Shown here: positions 47,948 through 57,617 of the stretch, in pieces
Layout: every line of letters starts with the position of its first letter
How positions within the stretch are numbered: position 1 is the first letter of the stretch
NCBI GenBank assembly: GCA_037126765.1
Contig: JBBCBC010000016.1
Location: 1 to 64,000, forward strand
Source of the DNA: Stenogyne calaminthoides
Taxonomy: Eukaryota; Streptophyta; Magnoliopsida; Lamiales; Lamiaceae
Direction of reading: 5' to 3'
DNA length: 64,000 nucleotides
The notes under the pieces: generated by a model
The model's input: the letters and a program-made list of their open reading frames with translations, nothing else
What the model was told of the DNA's origin: nothing
The model's database searches: none
Translations under genes and position numbers: made by a program

Positions 47948-48139
47948 CAATTGTCGTGACTTTTGAAAGTCTACATAAGAACAATTCATGATAATTATCC
48001 AATTAATTAATCAATTGTCGTGACTTTTGAAAGTCTACATAAGAACAATTCATGATAATTATCCAATTAATTAATCAATTGTCGTGACTTTTGAAAGTCT
48101 ACATAAGAACAATTCATGATAATTATCCAATTAAATAAT
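47948..48139 (+). repeat. Tandem triplication, 64-bp unit
   Basis: Three near-identical 64-bp units starting at 47948, 48012 and 48076, each beginning CAATTGTCGTGACTTTTGAA. Only the last few bases of the third differ (AAATAAT for ATTAAT). No coding. Confidence 0.9.
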
Positions 48140-48514
48140 CAGTATGATCAAACAATTACAATATGTTTGTGTGTTCCACAGTGTACTCCATCGCTCCCTA
48201 ACTAGATTTAACATTTATTGCGCACACGAATTTTAAGAAAATAGTTATTTATTATTATTAAAAAGAATAAAGTTGATTTTTATGAGTTTTTAAAAAATAG
48301 TTGTTTTTTATTATTAAAAGGGAAAAAGTTGATATTTGGTGGGAGTTAAATGGTAAAAATAGTGGTATTTGAGTAAATTAAATGAGATAAAATTGAATTT
48401 AATATTAAAAAAATAATGACATCTATACTTATCTAATAACAAAATGTTGGGCCAATATTGGGCCAAAATATTGTCACTAATTTTATTATAAAATTTAAAA
48501 ACATTAACAAATGA

Positions 48515-48595
48515 AATGTAGCTCAAATGGTATGATAAATTTTGTTTTATCTTCTTTGCATGCAAGAGGTATAAGGTTCAATTCCCTATATTTAC
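48515..48595 (+). repeat. tRNA-derived SINE-like unit
   Basis: Box A-like TGTAGCTCAAATGGTATGA and, about 45 bp on, box B-like GGTATAAGGTTCAATTCCC. The spacing is longer than in a normal tRNA without a foldable acceptor stem, so a SINE or tRNA pseudogene is more likely than an active tRNA. Confidence 0.5.
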
Positions 48596-48828
48596 AACAT
48601 GTATATATTAATTATAATTTGAATATATTCTAAAATTTTAATGTTATTTTTGAACTAGATCTATTTGTACATAAAAAATAATAAATATTATACCAAAAAA
48701 AAAAAAAAAACAACTGAATAATTATTACAAATTTGTCATAAATTTTTAAAAGTGGCTATTAAGGATTAATAATATAAATAATAATTTTGTATTTGATATG
48801 GATGCATTTTAATAAAAAAAAACGGTTA

Positions 48829-49115
48829 CTCCCTCTGTCTATTATATATAGATTGCTCATTTGCTTTTGACACGAGTTTTAATGAAAAATTTCTTTTTTA
48901 ATATTTGAAGAGAATAAAATAATTTTTTTTTCTTTTAGAATGGTGTATTTTTGTCAAATTTTGTGAATGTGACCAAAAAAATTCTTTTGCACGTAATTTA
49001 GTGATGTTTATAGAGGGATATTTTGAAACCGTAAAGTTACTTTATTGCTATTTTGGGTATATAATAAAAGACAAATCATTTTGAATTTTGAGCAATCTAA
49101 AAAGAGAGGGTGGAG
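48829..49115. mobile_element. Stowaway-type MITE (287 bp)
   Basis: Ends CTCCCTCTGTCTATTATATA and AAAAGAGAGGGTGGAG, flanked by TA. Subterminal AGATTGCTCATTTG pairs with TGAGCAATCT near the right end. Confidence 0.75.
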
Positions 49116-49548
49116 TATTATATATATAAAAATGTATAATTTATATAATTATATGTATGATTATTTTACCTGACCTGAGATTTAAATTGAGATAAAAACC
49201 AGGATATGTTTATTTTGGACTCACAAAATGGACTTAGAACTTTAAAAATCCCGTCCCATTATAGATTGAGATTTGAAATTAGACTTCAAAATCAACTCCT
49301 ATAAAATATACATACACATCTATTTTTCACAAAATTCAATATAATCACATCACTATCTTTCTCACTCTCAATACAATATAATAATGCAATATCAATTACC
49401 ATTAAACATTAATTTGGCATAAAGCAAAATCATACCCTACCAAAATCTCAAAACAAACACATATTTTTTACTATGCATCAAGATTTTCAAATCCATAGGA
49501 TTTCAAAGTCATGACATTCTCCACACACCTAAATAAAAAATAAATATA

Positions 49549-49761
49549 TTGTGTGAACTCGAGTTCACGGTGAACTATATTTTTTTAATATCACTGTTAT
49601 GCATAAAAATTATAATTATGATGCATATTAACTATCATTGTTTAAAAAATAAGCATTTTGTGCACAACAATGATAGTTTTTGTGCATAAACAATAGTAGT
49701 TATTATAAATAATGGTGATATTAAAAACATAGAATTCACCTGAACTCGGGTCACACAAGTT
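49549..49761. mobile_element. Palindromic MITE, about 213 bp
   Basis: Left TTGTGTGAACTCGAGTTCAC and right end read in reverse CTTGTGTGACCCGAGTTCAG; the pairing continues through a TTTTTAATATCAC / GTGATATTAAAAA box and into the centre, so the whole unit can fold on itself. No clear target duplication. Confidence 0.6.
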
Positions 49762-49934
49762 TTTGTTTTAATTTAAATCTCATATCACGTAAAATAATAA
49801 TACAAATAAGTATATAGATTATACATCTTCATATATATATAATCACAAAAATTATATTATAGGTAAAATAATTCATTCTGATTCATTTAACATGAAATTA
49901 AATACATTTTATATCATATTTATTTTATATTTAT

Positions 49935-49964
49935 AAACCGTGCAGCGCACGGGTGATATACTAG
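49935..49964 (+). mobile_element. Helitron 3' terminus
   Basis: A perfect 6-bp stem with 3-base loop (CCGTGC-AGC-GCACGG, 49938-49952) followed 8 bp later by CTAG and then T, the canonical 3' end of a plant Helitron. The matching 5' TC end was not found, so the length is unknown; the interval 48.2-49.96 kb may be partly Helitron DNA. Confidence 0.6.
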
Positions 49965-50500
49965 TTACGTTTAATATTGAGATGTTCGAGGGATATTGAT
50001 AAAAGAGAAAAAAACTGCTTTATTATTATTTATAAAAATGTTCAATTGAGTTTAAGACGAATCTTTTTAACAAATATTCAATTAAATTAGGGACGGAGGG
50101 AGTATCAATTAATAAATTTTATCGTATCAATTTATAGAAAAATGTTAACAAAAGGTTTAAGCTCAAATTCACCTTAAAAAAGTAGGATCTCCCAACTAGT
50201 CTCTCATGAACAAATTTCATAATATGAAATTAAATTATTTTTCCAATCTCATTCATTTTAATATACTTTTCTAATCCACTAAATCTGACCCTTGACCTGT
50301 ATCATATCCTAGATATGTTCACATGCCTATAAATTAAAAAATAATTTAATAATATAAAATTTGTTCATCTTAGAGTTTGTCAAATTTGTATTAAGCCTCG
50401 TATTGATTTTTCATGTTAAAAATCAAAATTTTATACTGATCAAATGGATATGTTTTAATATGACCGCATATTAATATATTGTTTTGTGTTTTTTAATGTG

Positions 50501-50602
50501 GTCATTTTCGTCCATTGCAAAATGCTCCACGAAGAATCGGCGTTTCAGATTGATGATGATATTGGTGTGGTGTATGTCCAACTGCCTTCTGATGTTGTCT
50601 AG
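50501..50602 (+). pseudogene. Inverted duplicated 3' end of the membrane-family gene
   Basis: Encodes VIFVHCKMLHEESAFQIDDD and IGVVYVQLPSDVV followed by TAG, almost identical to the last 34 residues of the gene at 46809-47705 (A to M, L to I) but on the opposite strand. The rest of the gene is absent. Its 3' flank is also shared and then tandemly duplicated (50595-50775). Confidence 0.85.
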
Positions 50603-50775
50603 ATCAAATTTGTATAAAATACTCTGTTTTGCTTCGTGTTTTATTTTAGAAAGTTCTGTTTTTGAGTAATATAAGGTGAGTGTGTTGTCTAGATCAAATT
50701 TGTATAAAATACTCTGTTTTGCTTTGTGTGTTATTTTAGAAAGTTTTTTTTTTTTTTTTGTGTAATATAAGGTGT
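50595..50775 (+). repeat. Tandem duplication of the copied 3' flank
   Basis: Two copies of about 92 bp, each starting GTTGTCTAGATCAAATTTG and including AAAATACTCTGTTTTGCTT and AGTAATATAAGGTG-like ends (second copy with a longer T-run). One copy of the same sequence lies at the 3' end of the gene at 46809-47705. Confidence 0.8.
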
Positions 50776-51600
50776 GTGTATCAGACATTATTATATCACA
50801 GACACTCTTGGCACTTCCAGTTATCATCCAAGGTTTTACTACATTTTCTTCAACCCATTAATAACATTACAACAATTTGAATCACGAAATATCTCAATGG
50901 AATTTGTGTATAGTCTCCCAAACATTTTCTATGGATCCATTTATGGGCTTGGTAATCAATTATTGTAGCAAAATGCCATGCCTAAATGGTATTTACAACT
51001 CTGCTTTCCACTCACAACAAGGTTTAAATCCATTCAACTAAACTTTCTTTTAAGCAATTAAACAAATACCTATAATTTCTTGAAATATTAGTATTAAATG
51101 GACCTTAGATGTCGCTGTAATAGATGTAAGATATGCCAGAAGCTCCTCGCTCAAATAAATTATTTAATGTTGAATGAAAATAATCAAATAAAAAGAAAAT
51201 ACAGTGTCGTAGTATATTATAACTAAAATTTTAAAAGCATCTTAAAACAACTCTAAGAAACTATATTAAATACGAATGATACAAATAGAAGTTTTCAAGG
51301 TTTTCCTATTAATTCATTGCACAGTTAAACCAAAAAATAAAAATAAAAATATTTTTAATTTGATTTGCTGTTAAATTCAGAGGGTATCAGGAAGATGGCA
51401 GAGCCAAACTTTCACTGTGCAACACACATTTCTATCAAGATACATAGCATAAAAATAATTAGGAGCATTATCGTGTCTGCAAGCACAATGACTTAAACTA
51501 AACTGACAAAACTGACTTTATATCAAAAGTAACAGTTTTGCATATAAAAACATGTAATGAATACTATAATATAGGAGATTGATATATCTGTACGAACGAA
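50776..51600. other. Interval without recognised gene
   Basis: AT-rich, no repeat array or reading frame I can support. Confidence 0.45.
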
Positions 51601-51607
51601 GTCATAA

Positions 51608-52225
51608 GATTTCCCCAAACACGAAGAAAACAAATGCCTTCAGTGTCATAGCTGCAGTTTGTGCAGGAGTTAATTCAGCTTCCCAGTCCCAATCGTTCTC
51701 CACTACCGTGGTATAGACGATATCTTGTGCTACAATATCTACCGCGAGATGATGTAGATCTGCATTAACTAAATGTGGATTAATAGTTGCAACTGCAGTA
51801 TTTACTTCAATGAACGTGACAAAACCACCTGCATTGCCCCATTGTATTTGGTGTAAATATACGGAGGGAGTTTTTAATCCTCATTCCAACAAAGGTGTGT
51901 CAGTGTTGCAGCACAAATTCTTGCATAACACTTGGGACTCCATTGTTTAGAAGTTGTACTATTAGGCAGTGGTCATCCACCAAAAACAAACATACGAATA
52001 GCTTATCCCTGTTGCCCTTCCGGAGGATCAGGACAACAAGTCATGATCCTCATGTTGTTTAGGGTAGTTTGTCTTATCCTCTGCAGCCATATTCTGACTC
52101 CCCCAGAACATCTTGTTCGAATTGTCCGAATTTCAATCCCAACAATGTGAACATATTCTTTGTGAGTAATAAACACCTGATCAAGCACGATATTCTGATA
52201 TACAAAAGTCATCCTACAATAAATA
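51608..52225 (-). pseudogene. Unassigned coding-like region, several frames
   Basis: On the - strand, after a good acceptor (TTATTGTAG before 52216), a 73-codon open frame starts MTFVYQNIVLDQVFITHKEY and contains VHIVGIEIRTIRTRC and SGGVRIWLQR before a stop. A second open piece reads LFVCLFLVDDHCLIVQLLNN then GVPSVMQEFVLQH. A third (about 51850-51608) reads GGFVTFIEVNTAVATINPHL then VNADLHHLAVDIVAQ, ENDWDWEAELTPAQTAAMTL and FVFFVFGEIL before a stop. Codon use looks protein-like in all three but they are in different frames or separated by stops. I do not recognise a family. It could be a decayed host gene or an integrated element. Confidence 0.35.
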
Positions 52226-52999
52226 TTAAACGACAAAACTCATGATTTCATTCAAGAATTTAAAAGCCTAAGAAAATTGCAGAGATTTTTAGAGAAAGTC
52301 CATCAAGAATCATTACGTATCTTTTAAAAAAACTCCTCTTTTTTAAGACAAAGGGAATTCATTAATCACAAGGTATTTGATTTTCACATATTAAAACACA
52401 AAGAGTCATGCATTATGAAAGAAGCTACGAAAGCCCATCAACCAAATTTGCTTTTTTACTTTTGCATTGTTTTAGGAATAATTATGCAAGCTAGATTTCA
52501 AAAATCCACCAAAATCCTATCCTATTATATCATATGTATACTATTCTACACTCTCAATACTTCTCATTGTCCAAATAACATAAATTTATTTTTCACAGTA
52601 TAATATTCTCACAATCACTTATTCAATTGTTGTCTCAATCTTACCCTAGTACATCTTATTAACCAAACATATACAGAAGTTAAATTCACTTTTTCACTAA
52701 TTCATAATTTCTCAATCAGGATTTTCCTAGTCCCCTCACAGCCCGAAATGAGCATACGCATTCAAATGCGCAATCAACAAGCTAAAATGAATGCACTATC
52801 ACTTTGGCTACTAAATTGAACAGTTGTTGCTAGTATTAGTCCATCTAGTAATGCAATACTAAGCCAACACTTTCATCTAACATTAGCTTCCTTCCCTTAA
52901 AATGTATTCATGCCGCAACTGAACTGTATTAAATTAAGCCGACAGATTTTAAGGCCTCGTTTGGTGGCCACGAGGAGTTATCTTTAAGATTGGGTACGT

Positions 53000-53650
53000 T
53001 TTGTTAACATAGTTCTAGTGTTGCATTTTGTCAAGATCAAAGGTACACAAATCAATAGCATATTGTTAATGTTGCATTTTGCCATAATCACTATAAAAAT
53101 ACTAGCATAGGCTTACACAAATCAGTAACATAGTTCTAATGTTGCAATTTGTCAAGATCAGTGTTACTTGTCCCGCTATAATAAAAATACTATCCTCGCC
53201 TACAAATCAGTAACATAGTTGTAACGTTGAATTTTGTCAAGATCAATGTTACTTGTCCTGCTATGTAAAAACTAAATTTGATTTACAAAATTCAGTAACA
53301 TATTTTTATGTTACATTTTGCCAAGATCAAAAGTACCTATCCCGCTATGAAAAAACTACCTTCGACTTACACAAATCAGTAATATAGTTCTTATGTTGCA
53401 TTTTGTCAAGATCAATGTTATTTGTCTCGCTATAAAAAAAAAACCTTCAGCTCATAAATTTTAATAGTATATTTCTATATTGCATTATGCCAAAATCAAA
53501 AGTATTTGTTCCGCGCGCTATAAAAACTCAGCTTACATAAATCAGTAACATATATAATTCATAAGTTTCATTTTGCCAAGATCAATGTTACTTGTCCCAC
53601 TATAAAAAAACTACCTCCAGTCTATACAAATCAGTAAAATAGTTCTTATT
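53000..53650 (+). repeat. Satellite-like array, about 83-bp unit, eight copies
   Basis: Units start CAGTAACATAGTTCTAATG (about 53125, 53208, 53293, 53375, 53458, 53542, 53631 plus two diverged copies upstream) and share TTGCATTTTGTCAAGATCAA, TGTTACTTGTCCCGCTAT and AAAAAACTACCTTCGACTTA. Spacing 82-89 bp, identity perhaps 75-85 percent. Confidence 0.85.
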
Positions 53651-54030
53651 AAAATATATATACAGTTAAATTAGTCATACTATCCGATACGTAAGTAATA
53701 TGTCCATTAAAATGAGATTGAATATTACGAACATAATTGTCGTTAGCGTGGGTTGAAAATTTAGAATGTATACTTGGAAATATAGAATATAGATTCGATA
53801 ACTATTTTTAATAGAGAAAAAAAACCTAAATTGCATCTTGTGAAATGTAATACCAAGAAAACGGAGTGAATATTCAAACTGAACGTCTCTCTGTACCTGT
53901 TAAAGAAATTAATACTCATCAAAGTCCCAATATTTAATTTGTAGAAATACGAAAAGTTAATCACTAAATAAATAAATACATCTTATTTTCAACAATTCAC
54001 ATAATTCTTACAATATATATACTGATTAAT

Positions 54031-54987
54031 TTATGTGGTAGACAGCATTAAACCCTCATGATCTAAATTAGGCACTTTAACATACTCATCATTAATCCTC
54101 GACACAGGCAAATATTCGTCTTGCAACTCTTTGCAATACACAAACAAAACAGTATTAGCCACAATACTAAAAAGTGACACCACCGTAGCAAAACCACCAT
54201 AAACAACCATCTCAAATATCAGCCAACCACCTTCACAATTAGCCGCCAACTTGGTATACCACATAGACGCAACGACAGACGGGATTCCAAACAACATCAT
54301 CGCCATGAGCACGACCCTTCTCACCCCTTTTACCAAATCGGAGCTCCTTTTCAACGGGGCGAAACCCCATTGAGATTCCGAAACAACAACCGGATACGCC
54401 AAATACCACTGTATTCCGATGTAAATCGCGGCTCCAGCTTGCAGAGCCGTTATAATTACGAAAAACAAAACGATAAAATATGCGCTGGAATAGTCTGTGT
54501 TGAACGTCAAGCTGAAAGCGAATAAAATTAATCCCATAAAAATCCCCAAAGCGATCAAAATTAAGCTCATGATGAGGGCGGCGACGAGCATGGTTCCGAG
54601 AATTGGGAGAAACGAGACGGGGATGGATTTGAGGGAGGTGGGGAGGTGCAACGGGTTGTGGTGCATTGCGTTTATGGTGGACCGCGTGATGGAGGAGACG
54701 GCGCACGCCTTGAATATGAGTACGAGTAGGGTGTAGAGGAGTAGGATTTGGAGGTGGGGTTTTGGTGCGGGGGGTGTTTCGGTCTTCTCGGAGTCTGGTG
54801 ATGGAATGAACGGGAGGAATTGGGTGTAGTTGGAAGGAAAAGGGAAAAGGAAAGGGGAAAGAATGGTGAGAAGTGAGATGGGAAGGAGGAAAAGAGCTGA
54901 GAGTGTTGAGAAATGGAGGGGGTGATTGGTAATTATGCTTGAGGTTTTGGAGAGTAGTTTTACGAGGCTTGGTTTTTTGGAAGACAT
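54031..54987 (-). CDS. Multi-pass membrane protein, plant family of unknown function (copy 2)
   Basis: Intronless, 318 residues. The ATG at 54987 (MSSKKPSLVKLLSKTSS) aligns with MLTKKPTLFNILSETWR of copy 1; the frame is open upstream to 55116 without an ATG. About six hydrophobic segments, a proline-rich loop after the first (PSPDSEKTETPPAPKPH), the family core ESQWGFAPLKRSSDLVKGVR and a short polar tail. Function unknown. It lies on the same strand as copy 1, the pseudogene and the divergent member, so the cluster arose by duplication in one orientation. Confidence 0.82.
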   Translation of the reverse strand: MSSKKPSLVKLLSKTSSIITNHPLHFSTLSALFLLPISLLTILSPFLFPFPSNYTQFLPFIPSPDSEKTETPPAPKPHLQILLLYTLLVLIFKACAVSSITRSTINAMHHNPLHLPTSLKSIPVSFLPILGTMLVAALIMSLILIALGIFMGLILFAFSLTFNTDYSSAYFIVLFFVIITALQAGAAIYIGIQWYLAYPVVVSESQWGFAPLKRSSDLVKGVRRVVLMAMMLFGIPSVVASMWYTKLAANCEGGWLIFEMVVYGGFATVVSLFSIVANTVLFVYCKELQDEYLPVSRINDEYVKVPNLDHEGLMLSTT

Positions 54988-55032
54988 GATGAAAATGAGA
55001 GATGGGGTTGGAGCTAGAAGATAATGGAGGAA

Positions 55033-55104
55033 TGTATATAAAGAGATATATGGATATGGAATTGGAAAGATGTGAACTTTTCGCAATGTGGAAAAGTTCA
55101 AAGT
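55033..55104 (-). promoter_or_regulatory. Probable core promoter of membrane-family copy 2
   Basis: On the - strand ACTTTGAACTTTTCCACATTG (55104-55084) precedes CTTTATATACA (55043-55033), about 46 bp upstream of the ATG. The first box matches that of copy 1. Further upstream GTCTTTCTCAGGATTA (near 55127-55142) recurs in front of the pseudogene. Confidence 0.5.
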
Positions 55105-55116
55105 TTTTATGGTCAA

Positions 55117-57600
55117 ATTAATTGTTAGTCTTTCTCAGGATTAGTACTGCATGCATGTTAGCATTGAATTCTCAACCCCACACATTGGAAAAATTGGAGC
55201 AGAATGTTTAATGCTTAGTTTGCTACTTGCTAGCTAGCCTTATGAAAAGTCTCGTTTCCATAATAATTACGTACGTTCAATCAATAAATCAATGCAACAG
55301 CTAAAATATTAAATAAAAAATTATCGGATCGGTTATGACTGCTCAATTCCTATGTGGAATAAGAAGAAAAGGAAAAGGAATTGGCTAATTAATAATTATC
55401 TTGATTGGATTGTTTTGTGACTTGTGAGTGGGGCGGGAATCAACCGAGTCAAGTTCTCGTTGAAAAGTCTCAATATATAGTTGTCAGATTCAAACTTTAT
55501 TTGTTACACGTAAAAGTCTTTTACAGTCCATTTACGGTTAATCTCAAATTTAAGATTTTGTTTTTAATTTGATTTGTTTTTTAATTTGATTGGTTACTTA
55601 AATAAACTACCTGATTTGTTGGGCTTAAAGATATTTGTAAAGTTTAAATTTAATCTGTACAAATACATGTTTTTAAAACAACTTAGACTTAATTTGTTTA
55701 CTTAAAAATGAAAGCCGAACAAATTTAAATGAGTCGTGTCATAGTTCCTATTCGATAACTTGACCTATTCCGACAGTAATGGGAAAGTGTGAAGTACGGA
55801 AAGTCTGTATTAACCAATCAAAATCCACAGTTAGAAAATGAGATCACCTATTTTATTTTTAGTGTTTTATTTTTTATTTTATAATATGAATGAATAATAC
55901 ATAAAGAAATTAAAAGTATTCAATAAATTATTTAATTTTAGATTCATATGTTAAAAATTTAATAGAATAAAACACTAGAGAAATACAAAAAATGGAACAG
56001 AGCATCTCCAGCAGACACCACAATAGAGTTTTACTCTATAATTTTCTCTCCAGCGGATACTCTATCCCAACTCTATAATAGAGTTTTGCACTATTTTGAA
56101 GCTTTCCAACACCATATATAGTGCAGCTGTAGAGTAGCGCTATATTTATTATTTTTTGTTTTTTTTTGTTCTTTAATTTAATTATTTTTATGGGGATTCT
56201 ATTTATCGCTGTAGGATTCCTATTCAAGATCACTGCAGTTCCTTTTCGGGCGGCTGTAGGATGGACGGCCATTTTATAATCAGTTGTTAGTACAATATTT
56301 TTAGTTATGTAATATTATGAAACATTAGTAATTCAGTTTTTTATTTAACATTATAAATTTTAACTATTTTTTCATTTCAGTTAGTAAAAATTAAATTAGT
56401 ATTGTAATTTTAAATTATAAAGTAATTTAAAAAATAATGTGCAATGAATTAAAATAATATACTTTAAATTTTTAAATATAAAAATAAAATAAAAAATTAT
56501 TACTTTATTATTTATATTAAAATAAATGTAAAAGTATATTATAATTATAGCATAATAATATAAAATCATTTAATAATTTTTTTTTATGAAATATTCTATT
56601 TTATTGCAAAAAGTAGTCTGTTGTTGAAGATATGATCTTTTTTTATAATAAAGTAGTCTTAAATCGATTTCAAAATAAATAAGCGTCGGCGAAATGGAAA
56701 TGGGTATTGGTAATTCAAGTGAACGTTTAATATTATTACGTGTAGTAATACTGGCCCATCCCAACAATTTTTTCTTGATCTTGTAGGTAAAATACACAAA
56801 AATACAAATTGTTACTTTATTATTTTGGAATAAGATCCACTAAGCATAGGCCCAAAGTACTAAATCGGTTCTCCCGCTCTCCCTTTATTCTATTTTGACA
56901 ATTTGTAGGATTTCAAAATAATTTCCACATATATTATGGAGTTGGTATGCCGTGAAACTTGTTTACCGTGAAATTGATTTTTTTTTTTTTTACAGACATA
57001 CTCTTTAGTAATATAAGTCACACCCTTTAATAATATAAATCACACCCTGCAGTTATCACTATGACACTCTTTGTTATAATATAAATATTCATTAATACTT
57101 TTATAGTAAAATTCACACCCTTTTACAAGAAAAAAACACTCTTTTTAACCGGCCAAACTTGCTTCACACTATAGTTTATTATGACCACTGATATGTTTGA
57201 ATTATATTATTTTAATTTTTAGATTTTAAAAAAACTAAATATATAGTTTTAATTAGGGTTTATTTATATGAGGATGAAAGCTTAGAAGGTTTGTGGCATC
57301 AGTAGTTGTGATGAGCTTAAATTGATGAGCCAGAGGGTTGCTTATGCGTGCTTTATTGCAATATGGTGTATCCCTGTTCAGGAAATATCCATCAAGTACC
57401 AAACTGCACAAAATCTGTCACTCACTTCAGACCTCATACTACAAATCGCAAGGTAAAATAACTGACCAAATGAAATTTTATCCAAAAACCACTCTTTACA
57501 GTTTCAAATCTGTAAATACATCTTATTCGATTTCACGCCAAAACACACGATTTAGCTGCTACACAACATTAAAAAGCATTAAGACAATCTAACATACAGT
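55117..57600. other. Gene-free interval
   Basis: AT-rich. At 56000-56140 a segment starting GAGCATCTCCAGCAGACACC with repeated AATAGAGTTTT units looks like one end of a MITE, not resolved further. Copy 2 of the GTGTGACTTATATT repeat is at 56938-57175. No gene. Confidence 0.45.
56938..57175 (+). repeat. Dispersed GTGTGACTTATATT repeat, copy 2
   Basis: GTTGGTATGCCGTGAAACTTG, T-tract, ACAGACATACTCTTTAGTA, then repeated AATATAAGTCACACCCTTT units and a closing AACTTGCTTCACACTATAG; collinear with 2455-2735. Confidence 0.65.
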
Positions 57601-57617
57601 TTCCCCACCCGACTTCT

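Noticed and set aside
48515..48595. Functional tRNA gene
   Set aside because: Box spacing is stretched and the ends do not pair; SINE or pseudogene.
54239..54706. 155-codon frame on the - strand
   Set aside because: Alternative frame of membrane-family copy 2; no independent features.
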